DNA of 64,000 nucleotides from Puccinia triticina (lineage: Eukaryota; Basidiomycota; Pucciniomycetes; Pucciniales; Pucciniaceae): contig NC_070574.1 in the NCBI RefSeq assembly GCF_026914185.1, positions 3,810,501 to 3,874,500 on the forward strand. Reading direction: 5' to 3'. This document shows, in pieces, positions 21,356 to 31,130 of this stretch (the stretch's first letter is position 1; every line of letters begins with the position of its first letter). The notes beneath the pieces are model-generated. The model ran no database searches. It saw only the letters and a program-made list of their open reading frames with translations, and had not been told where the DNA came from. The position numbers and the translations under genes are program-made.

Positions 21356-22461
21356 TACGGAAGCCCAGGTACGACAGCATCCTGCCATTCCCTAAATGCT
21401 GAATTCCCTAACCCAAAGTCTGAAACCCATAAACCCGTCCAGAAAATCTGAAACCCATAAACCCTGTATTCCCAATCTGATTACTCCAAGTTCGGAGTTT
21501 ACAGCGTACAGGTACATATTTATGATCAGAAGGGAATACCTCGAGGTACAAATGTTTCAAAAAAATGTGCGGCCGCTCGGTGCGATCCTCGCGCCTCCTC
21601 TGTGGGTCTCAGGGACCTGGTGCATCCAGCCGCGGCATAACAGCCCTTCCCATCGTCCCACCTGCGGACGATCGAGACGGCTCCCGGGCCGACAGTTAGT
21701 TGCCCAGCCAAGGGCCTCCCATCCTCACCGTAGTCGCCAACCAGCCAAGCCAGGCGGAGACCTCGGCGCCTGCCAAACCCCCACCCGGACGACTTAGGGG
21801 ACGGGAAATTCCCGACGGCTATGCGGCAAGGCGTTGCGATGAGAGCCCAGCAGGCGACCAAAAGCCCCCCAAAATGTGTGCGCAGGTCATCTTCAAGCAG
21901 TCATCATTACTGTCATAGCCACCGTAGGCGGGACGCCAGCCAGGGCGCCAGACCCGCGCAAGGGCCTGGCGTTTTGATTGCAGACTCAGATACGGCGCCA
22001 CCCCCCTCCCCTGGGCGTCCCCGAGGCGCCCATCTGGGGCCGTTTGTAAGGTGGGCCTGCACGCGTAGGCTCAGCGCCACCTGGGTGCTTTTGACTTGCA
22101 GGGCCACGGGGCCATCGGGCACGATCGGAGGGCACCCCAATCGTCCCGGTGTGCACATGGGCAGCCATCTATGTACATGCAGAAATGGCATACGTTGCAG
22201 TGCGCGACCCTTCCTACGCATTTCCAGATAAATTTGGGCTGATCCACAGCCCAATTTGCTCTGAACCTAGCGCTCCAATGGAGGACATATCCACTTCCAA
22301 CTATAGTACTGAGACCGAGGGAGGGCTATGACAACTTGTGGGATTCTGATACCGCCCTTCCATCTACTCCCCCACCGGAGGACCGTCAAAGACAATTTGT
22401 GCATTACCTCCTCTCAAAAGCGGGTCTGTACAGAGACGTTGCTCATACCTGGGCTTCCGTA
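21356..22461 (+). mobile_element. Deletion-derivative transposon of the integrase-core family
   Basis: Terminal inverted repeats TACGGAAGCCCAGGTA (21356) and TACCTGGGCTTCCGTA (ending 22461) bound a 1.1-kb element; the outer TA on each side could be a TA target duplication. Its first ~210 bp and its 22152-22415 part match the terminal region and first codons (SEPSAPM.DISTS.YSTETEG) of the full-length transposase copy at 31131-33188. The rest of the transposase is missing and the sequence jumps to the right terminus. Between 21566 and 22150 it carries unrelated GC-rich DNA. It encodes no complete protein and would need the transposase in trans. Confidence 0.8.
21566..22150. other. GC-rich insert inside the transposon copy
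   Basis: About 585 bp, markedly richer in G and C than its surroundings. It starts GCGGCCGCTCGGTGCGATCC and interrupts the sequence ATGT/ACATGGG that is contiguous in the other copy (near 32968). The ends share only a weak inverted resemblance (GTGCGGCCG.../...GGTGTGCAC). Long frames exist on both strands but no family is recognisable; high GC alone makes such frames likely by chance. It may be a nested non-autonomous element or captured host DNA. Confidence 0.6.
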
Positions 22462-22874
22462 TCATGTTGCGCTTGGAAACGATAGTCAAATTTTTTGGCT
22501 TTCAAGCCCATGCCTGACTAGGCTTGGACTTCTTCAGCCAACCAACTATCAGGTGGCCAGAACCTGTATGCAGATTGAATGGGACACCTGGGCCATAGGG
22601 GTTTCCTGCCAAGGCGCAATTCCATGGTGATACAAGTCCTCCTGCAGTGCAACCCTTGCTGGACACCGGTCACCAATGGCTAAGTACCATTGAGGATAGT
22701 GTAACAAAATTTACACATATATATATATGTATCATGAGCAACGTATAATTTTTCCTCCAGTTCTGCAGTTTTTTCTTTTTTTGATTCCCCGACTCTCCTT
22801 CAGTATTCCAGTATACTCTCTCACATACTCATTTGACCATACTAGCTTTCCTGATTACACCAGTTACTGTTGAA

Positions 22875-25046
22875 ATGCCAGTCTGCACGAAGTGCGGGTG
22901 CTGGTCCAATCTTTCTCTGGTTGGCAATTTATGTTGTGACTGCCTTAAATTTCTTGGTGTCAATGTCGAGAAGATGCAACATCTCTTCAATTCCGGCGTT
23001 CCTGTGCCTTCATCATCAACATCTCCCGCGGCTCCATCGCAACCAAACGCCCCAATGAGGATAACTACTGCCCCTTCTCATTGTCTTTCCACCTCTACTT
23101 CCCAACCCGGCCAAAGCAGTTTGAATGTTCTGAAGCGTCCCTCTGCCGCACAGCCCTCATTCCATAGTCAACCATATCAAACCCAGTCCAATCCTCCTGA
23201 TGATGCCGGTTCAATGGCACATTTCCGCAGAATCACCAAGGAGAAACGGGTTAAGCCATCCAACTATGGCCCAAGTGCCAAGCGCGGTAAAACCACTGCC
23301 AGCTCCCAAGCTGCAGAAACCTCAGTAAAGCATCATGCCTTTGGTTTTCTCTTGTATGAATCCAACGAGCTTGTAGTTAATACCGGAATCCATCCAATGA
23401 AGCTCCCTTGCGATATCAACAACCCAAACCTCTACAACGACCTCTGCACCCAACTCTGGGCCTTTTTTTCGCTTCAGCTCACTGCTAAAACAGACATAAC
23501 AGCACTTCCCCCCAACCCAGAAGATTTCCTTTGCCTTTGCGATGGAGAATCCCGACTTCCAGACCAAGAGACTCTAATTGGTGTCCTCAAAGAAGCTAAA
23601 GGGAGGAAAACTGCCCACATCAATCTTGCATACGATCACCCGTCCCCGACAACTCACTCCAATTCTGACAAATCTGCTTCCCCAAAGAGATACACCACCC
23701 AAAGCTCAAATGTGAAGACAACAACCAAGTCTGCTGGCCCCAGCCAAGTGAAACCAAGCAAAAAGAAATCTCCATGGGCCCTTGGCCCATTAGCTGGTGA
23801 GAACACTTATTTGTATTACCTTTTTTCATACTCATGCTGACGCCCCCACTGCTTTTTCACACTAGGTACAATGGTTGCTCGTGGAAGCCAAAGCCTTGCC
23901 ACTAAGATGGCCTTGTTGAGTAAACCTTTACCATTATACTTGGACATTAATCGTGATGGTTGGATGGTTGCACAACAACTCTTATTCCATGGAATGGATT
24001 CTGCCCAGCTTGCAACCGAACCCATCTCCATCAAAGTCAACAAAAACAAAGTGATAGGCACGGGAGGAATGTGAATCACCTATGCTGCTCAAGTCAAAAC
24101 TACGGTTGACGGATCCGACATCATTACTGATTATGTAGCCAAGGTGATGAAGGACAGAGTTTCCCAAGACTTGAATCTCCATGCAACAGATGCACGCATG
24201 TATGAGGCATGTGCACTCCTTCTTCAAGAATATAGATCAGTCATTGAGGCTTGTCGAACCCTGCCAATGAGTACCAAAGCCAAAGCAAAGGAGATGCAGG
24301 TAAGTCCCATGCTAACATAGTTCAATGCTCACAAGCGGTTGAATGAGCTCCTAACCCCTGGTGTACATCCTCTTCCCCAGATAATTCGGCATTCTGTGGT
24401 TTTCACTGGTGATTTGATTGTCCCTGGAGAAATATACTTCTTTGAAAAGCGTTTAACGGGAAGTTATGTCAAATACTCAAGTAACACCAACTTCAACGTG
24501 CCTACAAACCAACATGGAATGAATCCCAAAATTCTACATCTGATGGACGCTTTCACACACTGGACTTATAATGTGTCCAAGGGGAAAAATCTTGTGGGAG
24601 ACTTACAGGGAGTTGGTCCCCTCATCACCGACCCACAAATAATTGACTTGGATGAGTCGTGAGCAAAGTTCATAATCTTATCCACTCCCAAAATCATACT
24701 GATCAATACCTTTCACAGCCTCTGGACACAAGGGAATAACTCTAAATTTGGAATAAGCTGTTTTATCCGAGACCACAGGTGCAATGAGGTTTGCCAATCC
24801 ATAGGGCTTCCTCAGGTTGGAGATTCTGAATGGGAAACACAGCAAGCATCTGTTTCCAATCAACATGCCAATCACGAAACTCAGTCCTTCCATTCAAACC
24901 AACCTAGACCCAACAGCACTTCTCAACCGCGAGGATCATTGACAGACATACTCATTGATTCTGATGTAGAAAGAGTCCTTCCTGATGCAAATAGTTTTTT
25001 CCAGACCAAAACCACATTCAAGAGCCCCCAAAATACCAGCCACTAG
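22875..25046 (+). pseudogene. Alpha-type protein kinase gene with one in-frame stop
   Basis: Exons 22875-23796, 23866-24299, 24321-24658 and 24719-25046 give 673 residues in one continuous frame, broken only by TGA at 24072-24074. Alpha-kinases (MHCK/eEF2K/TRPM7-like) phosphorylate Ser/Thr in helical substrates. Visible hallmarks are ITDYVAKVMKDR (the Lys of the ATP site), the catalytic-lobe run IIRHSVVFTGDLIVPGEIYFFE, KLVGDLQGVGPLITDPQIIDLD-like residues (GKNLVGDLQGVGPLITDP) and the zinc-binding tail HRCNEVCQSIGL. The N-terminal region starts MPVCTKCGCW and has two Cys-x2-Cys pairs, then ~200 Ser/Pro-rich residues. The stop replaces the codon between GTGGM and ITYAA, consistent with CGA to TGA. 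Intron 2 as modelled is only 21 nt. Sequencing error, read-through or a lost function are all possible. Confidence 0.75.
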
Positions 25047-25448
25047 CAGCATTTTTTTACTCTCTCAATTTCATTGCACTTTTCTTGAAACCATGTCAGA
25101 CCTTCTCTTGTGATTTTGTTTCTTCCTTTGCTGATTTCACATTATGATACTCCTTCCTTCTGATCATTCACATTCAACTTTAATTGTTTTTTTTTGCACA
25201 CTCTTTACTGATGAATCCTTTTGATCTACAAAAAAAAATTGTTTTAACTCGTATTTTCTATTCACAAAAAATAAAAAAATAAAGGTGAAAACCGATTTTT
25301 CACCGAAGTATCTGCACCAACAGAGGCATTTTCACATATTTTATGAACCAAGTCATTCAGTAGCTGATAAATTCCTGAGATTACAAAGAACAATGGAAAG
25401 CAACTGGTTGAAATCTGACTAAAGGAAATTTTTGGTTTACAAAGCATA

Positions 25449-26626
25449 TTAATCACTAAAGTAGCCTAAGAGCTCATCAACTCCGCCAACATATTTATCA
25501 GTATCATCATCATAATCACCCCGGATGTATTTTTGGCAAGTCTGACTGGCCTTTGTAGCTACCTGTAAAGCTATGCCTAATTTAGTATAAATAGTGGGTT
25601 CATATGGAAGTAAAGTGCCATGTGCATATTCTTGAGCACAAAAGATCATCCTACAAATGCGATGTGGTTTGAAATCAAGGGCAACTCTAATATCTCTAAA
25701 AATAAATTGTCCATTTTGAACATCATATCCTGTGGTTGCAATCTCACCCGTGATTCGTGAGGTTGGAATGACCAGAGCAAATGCTAAAGGGAGCTCAGAT
25801 AAATTGCCACTATCAACATGCTGGTGATTGTAGAATCTGTTGGAAGAGAATGCCAAGTTAGAAGCAAATGCAAAGGGTGATTCGTCACCTGGGACTTTGG
25901 GGAAGTTGTTGTCGGCAAAAGAGGGGATGCCGGATCGTTTCATGTGTTCGTGATTCCTTTCAACGGCAACATCACCAAATCCGTGGAAAAGTTTCCAGAC
26001 TACTTCACCAGCTCTCAGTGATTCACCCATTAGAGCTTCAAATCCCAGAGGATTAGCATTGATTCAAAAATCATCCACATGATTCCAGCACATTTTTGAG
26101 ATTTTGAGCTGACCGGGTTGACAAACTCTTTACACTTATGTAAGAAGAGGAGACACAGGAAGTTGAGATCTTCGAATTGTTCTGTCGTCAAGTCGTCAAA
26201 GTTCATGAATTCCACTATCCCCACGACTTCACTTGTCCTCTCGTCGTATATCTTGTGGTAACCCGAGTCAAGAGAGATGAATTTTTCCTTCACAGTCTGA
26301 AGCGCAGATCGATTTTCCTCCTCTGTTGGCACTCGGGCAACAATTGTGGCTTTTGAGGGTGCAGGATTGTTGATCGGATCTTCCTCATGAGCAGCTTTGA
26401 GTTCTTCTTTTCGCTCTTTTCTCTCGTTATAATCTTTGGTTATTTCGGGAAACAGGTCGATTGGTTTCACCTTCCGTGTTAGAATTCGGCCTCCAGGCGG
26501 GGGTGGAGCACTCGTGAAACTTTTCCTGCAGCTCTCCTCCCGTTTATTTCGCTTCCTTAGGGTTAGATAAGCGTTTCTCCTCATGCGCTGATTGGCGTTC
26601 TGATTACTGATTTCAACAAATTCCAT
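25449..26626 (-). pseudogene. Tet-like 2OG-Fe(II) oxygenase, frameshifted
   Basis: Two minus-strand frames together cover a Tet-like dioxygenase domain of the type expanded in rust fungi (relatives of TET/JBP enzymes, which oxidise methylated bases using 2-oxoglutarate and iron). The upstream frame (26626 to about 26070) carries KPIDLFPEITKDYNERKERK, EQFEDLNFLCLLFLHKCKEF and NPVSSKSQKCAGIMWMI. The downstream frame (about 26065-25449) carries NANPLGFEALMGESLRAGE, the iron ligands in FYNHQHVDSGN (His-x-Asp) and a distal His in YAHGTL. Around 26065 the reading shifts, and ~20 residues that family members have after GIMW appear to be missing. I read this as a small frame-disrupting deletion. A 48-nt intron using GTGCTG cannot be excluded. 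Biochemical substrate is unknown. Confidence 0.7.
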
Positions 26627-26799
26627 ATGAGCAAGGTGTATTGTTCAAGTTGAGTTTGTTGAGGCAGTAATCATAGTTCCCAAAAGCAAAGTGAAGAAAC
26701 AGATATCCAACCAAAAGAAGCAGAACAAACAGAAAAGAAATAAAGATTCAAGTAAGTATTTGCAAAAAGAAAATGAGGAATAAATGCAGAAGTTACAAA

Positions 26800-27160
26800 C
26801 GTGCGCCGTTTTCGTTTTTTTTTGGAAGGCTTCGCAGAAGCAGTTAGCTTTGAATTACAAGATTTTTGATTGGCGCTGCTCGATTGCGAAGGAGATGTAG
26901 ACCGATCTGATGAACATGTGGATTGATTGTTGTTTTGAACAATCAACTGGAATGTAAACCAGTACGTTGTTAGCTTTTCAGTAGGGAAAGAAAGAGACAA
27001 CTGAAACATCACGAACCAATGAGTCATGCTGAGGAAAAGTCCTTTTTTGATTATTGTTAGAACTATTGGCAATGCTGGCTTGTTTCTTGCTAGTTGCTCG
27101 AGGTCGAAAATTATAACAGGCACCAGTTGGATTTTGAATCGCTAGGGGCATAGGCAACAA
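26800..27160 (-). CDS. Candidate low-complexity exons upstream of the Tet-like gene
   Basis: Minus-strand frames here encode disordered, Ser/Asn/Lys-rich peptides (FRPRATSKKQASIANSSN and STSPSQSSSANQKSC, ending in the nuclear-localisation-like KPSKKKRKRR). They lie upstream of and co-oriented with the Tet-like domain and are separated from each other by intron-like GT-AG stretches (TTTGTAACTT donor side, GATGTTTCAG acceptor). They may be its N-terminal exons. The linkage is inference only. Confidence 0.35.
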
Positions 27161-27176
27161 TTCATCAACAGAAGGA

Positions 27177-28260
27177 TCAATTGATTAGCTGTTTAGCAAT
27201 ATTGCTTGCAATAGGTGTTCGCTTACATTCAGCCGTTGGGTTAACGAGAGCAGCACCTGTCGAAGGGCAGCCTTTGATTGCATCGATGGTACTAGCAGGA
27301 GCAAGATCAGATGTTGGCCTCACTTTCACCGTACCATTGGTGGCAGCAGAAGTCTTTCGGGATAAACAGGCTTGCATTGCCCTTGTAGTATCAGCATCGT
27401 GCGGATTTGGACGAGTAGATAGATGAGATCTTGCTTGTGGTTTAGCGGCATGACGATTCTAAGCATAGAGACGCGAGCCTTTGTGATCAGTTCAAAGCAT
27501 ATTTATAAGGGGGGGGACAGTATGGGAAGAACAAACTTGAGATGGCTGGACATTACCAGCGTCAGCGGTATTGGAACGAGTATAAACATTGGAACTTGTG
27601 TTTTTTTTAACCGTACTATCAGCGATACCCAGTGTCTTTCGCAACGGACGCCCTTGAATCACGCCAGCAGCACAATCTTCAGAGTGATCCTGAAGAGTAG
27701 ATGAACGTTATGTCAGTGACTGCACCATCATCAGCAGATATGATATTCATTGAAGAACGAACTCGATGTGGATGTATTGCATGCGATTTCACGATCGCTT
27801 CAACTTCACCGTCAGCACCGGCAGGAGTTGTTTGAGACAGACATTCTTGAATCGCACCGGTAGTATCAGCATCATGAGGATGTGATGCATTCGAGAGATT
27901 TGTCCTGGATTTCGTTCGAACAGCACTATTAGCGATAGCAGAGGTTTTTGGTGATTGTGAAGAGCAGCGTTTCATCATGCTAGCATGGGCGCGACAAGGA
28001 TCCTGGAGATAGACGAATGTGACTGTCTGATTAGTTCAAGCACAACAGCAGCAGCGGAAGAAGTAGTTCGCAAAGAACAAACTTTAACCGGATGGACAGT
28101 ACCAGCGTCAGGATGATTCCGGTAAGTTGCTGTTGAACGAGTCACGTCCGCATATGATCGTTGGGCTTGTTGTGGTAATCTGATGATCAGAATCGCTTTG
28201 ATTTGGAGAAAGCGAAAGGAGCAAACCTGAAGAGTTGGCAAAAGCTCTTTGCTGGAGAGT
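27177..28260 (-). repeat. Degenerate protein-level repeat region
   Basis: Read on the minus strand, at least five diverged copies of a roughly 55-residue unit can be seen, each with a CLSxKTxAxAxxxVK-like core and often a DAGxVxPxxVCS tail. Examples are CLSRKTSAATNGTVKV (~27370), PLRKTLGIADSTVKK (~27650), CLSQTTPAGADGEVE (~27840), CSSQSPKTSAIANSAV (~27960) and CSLRTTSSAAAV (~28070). The copies sit in different frames with stops between, so the array no longer encodes one protein. Function unknown. Confidence 0.5.
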
Positions 28261-28549
28261 TTCAGAGGACATCTTGGCCATCGTTATGCGTGTGAATTTG
28301 ATGATCGAGGGAAGTCGAGATCGTTCGAGCAACAGGAGTAGTGTCGCAATCGAGAGATGTGCTTGATGCTGGTTTGGCTGCCAAAGGCTGTGGACGAGTG
28401 AGGGCTTCGCACCCAGGATGAGGGGCTTGAGTTTGAGTGAGCGCCGCGATCGGGTGATCGGGTGATCGGGTCCACAAAAAGATCCTGGAACATCGCCGGG
28501 GGCAGTCAAACCCGCGATCTGCCAACTTCTGCGCGCTGCCTCCCAATCA

Positions 28550-30057
28550 CAATTGACCAGACATACCTCTACTAAACTTCAATATACCGCAAAGAGGAAT
28601 AAAAAAGATTAATACAAATTCAATTATCAAGAGTTTGGGATCAACCAAACCAAGCCAGAAAACACAATGAGAGATAAAGATTCAAGATTGAGGTAAAGGG
28701 ATGAAAAACTAAAAAGAAACAGTTTGAAGGCAAGCACATTGTCTTCATTGTACATCCATTCAATAATATTTTTTATTGTGTTGGGTGCTGATGAATGAAT
28801 CAAGAGGCTTACAGAGGGCAGTGCTGGATGAGGGATCTCTCAGTTGGATGAGTGGAGATGAGCCACAACTGCTATGACATGTTGGCTGTGGGCTGGGTAA
28901 CACAAGCCAACTGCCCCCCAGACAGTTAAGTGACTGCAGCCCGCCATGGGTACCTTCAAAGGCCCACAGATACCTGCTGAAAGGTGGTGGGTACCTGCCA
29001 ACAGGTGCAATGCAAAAGAGCCATCTGTACTCTCTTTCATAATCTTGCATCTGTATTCCAGATTCTAGAGATGGCCACTTTGTACCCACCCCGGGTATCC
29101 GCTATCTGCTGGAGGCATCATCAACAGTGCCAGAGGCATTAGCAATAGTGCCAGAGACTTGTGCACCCAGTGCATCGGTGTGAGGAGGTCTGATGGGTAA
29201 TGGTATCTGCTCAGGCAAGTGGGTATATGTGGTGTGGAACTTCTCACAGAAGGGAGAATGAGCTTGTAGGGGAATAAGTAGCTCAAAGAGAAGAGAGGTG
29301 TAACGGTTATAATTTTACTTTAGATTTAATTCAACAGTTTGATTTATCAGCTAATTCATCAATTCAATTTATCAAAGATGATGAATGCAAGTGATTTATA
29401 ATATTACTATCTAATGCCAGCATGGGGAGAAATATTACCCAAAATGGCCTTCTTTTATATATAGACAAAATAACCAATATCAGACTAAGTTTTAATCTAA
29501 AAAGATTTACAACTATGTGATGAAATTGTAATTACATATGAGTCTTGGCTTTTCTCTATTTAAATGATTTTTAGTCTAGAATACCTCTTCAAGATGTTAA
29601 ATAAATTTTAGATGATAATAATATAAGTCAAATGTGAAGAAAATTTCCGTATATCTCTTTTTAAAACTATACTACTTTTATAACTAAAAGTGGCTATTTT
29701 AGAGGAATTAAATATACCAAGTGATTCTTATATTTGTAGCTAGAAGGTACCATTTTATGTGCATAAATTTATAGAAAAACTGTGTAATGTCTTTGTGAAA
29801 GTGGTATACTGTAATTTTACACATATTTATAACTTTTCAATTTTTAGCTATATTTGCGCACTGCACCTGTTGATTGGGCTCACCACCGCAGATGTGTAAG
29901 AATGGTGAAGAAAAGCCTGGGATACACAAACACATATGGGTATCCATATTCAACATGACCATCTCTACCAGATTCACTGTGTGCAATTCCAGGGGTTAAT
30001 GTCACTTAAAAATGGTGATAACAAACAATCCACATTTGTTACCAGTTCAAGTTGCAG
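28550..30057. other. AT-rich intergenic stretch
   Basis: No recognisable gene. 29300-29880 is strongly AT-rich with only chance frames; 28760-29290 has mixed composition with short frames lacking hallmarks. It ends at the target duplication of the foldback element at 30068. Confidence 0.45.
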
Positions 30058-30067
30058 AATTCAGAAA

Positions 30068-30869
30068 GGGCAGGCTAAATGCACTACCAAACTTTACTAC
30101 ATGTACTCCAAAAATGGAGTGCCCAATTGTGCACTCCAAAAATATTGGAGTGTACAATGGTTCACTCCATGAATTACTAGAGTAAAAATATGGCTACTCC
30201 AAAAAATGTTCAAATTTTGGAGTGCACAATCCTTGCACTACTAATATTTCAACTTTTTTTTTCTATTTTTTGCCCTGGGAAATGGAGTGCAACACAATGC
30301 ACTCCTATACACAACACAAGGTAAACCTCCAAGTCCTTTCAGGGTTGCTTGAACTTGTTAAAAATGGCCTGACTTGCGACTGAGTCTATATATATATAAA
30401 GGATTTGGAGTGCCAAGTTTCTTGATCCCTTGTCTATTTTTTTTGTTTGGTTTCCGTATCCATACAGGATAATTTTGTTTTTTGTGATTTTCTTGTTTTA
30501 GTCCTTAGTTGATTCGTCAAAGAAATACATTTTCAAATTTTTCTGGATCTTATAATATTTGATGAACTCCAAGTTCTTGAGATGCAAAGTTGTGCACTCC
30601 AAAAATCTTGGAGTGCACAGGATAAAAATTGGATTGCATAAATTTTGCACTCCAACATGTTTGGATTGCACACATGGCACACTCCAGATTTTTGGAGTGC
30701 ACAGGTGGTTTGCACCAAAATTTACCACATTTTTAGAGTGAACATTGGTCTACTCCAATAATTTCGGAGTGGAATGATGTTCACTCCAAAATTTTTGTAG
30801 GAGAATAATGTCCACTCCAGTATTTTGGAGTACATGTAGTAGAATTTTGTAGTGCATTTAGCCTGCCCC
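30068..30869. mobile_element. Mutator-like foldback element with 10-bp TSD
   Basis: 802-bp element with ~50-bp terminal inverted repeats: GGGCAGGCTAAATGCACTAC at the left and its complement (ending TTTAGCCTGCCCC) at the right. Both sides are flanked by AATTCAGAAA (30058-30067 and 30870-30879), a 10-bp direct repeat that fits Mutator-like (MULE, 9-11 bp) insertion. The interior is dense with short palindromes of the form CACTCCAAAAATnTTGGAGTG (roughly ten copies in varied states), which may be subterminal transposase-binding sites or products of array growth. No coding capacity. Confidence 0.85.
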
Positions 30870-31130
30870 AATTCAGAAAGACATTCAATTTGTGCTTTTG
30901 GTGCAGTGCTCAACAAGCAGGCATATTGAATGCATGTGGAAGCTTGGTGGGCCTATCAAATGTATATTTGATAGGTAAACTCACTTAGCCACCTAAACAT
31001 CAGTTGGTGCTAGTATTATTAAGCATTTCAGGATGCAAGTATGTGAGACGGAGGTAGTAACATACAAAAAAACTGGAATCAATCAACTGAGGTTGACATG
31101 TTTTAAGATTATTGTTTTTCTGTTGTTTTG

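Noticed and set aside
21526..22254. Several GC-rich frames (60-136 codons) on both strands
   Set aside because: They lie in the GC-rich insert, where stop codons are rare by composition; low-complexity content and no domain match.
29936..30920. Short ORFs (60-78 codons) with CALQK- and LECT-like repeats
   Set aside because: They are translations of the palindrome array in the foldback element and are not protein-like.
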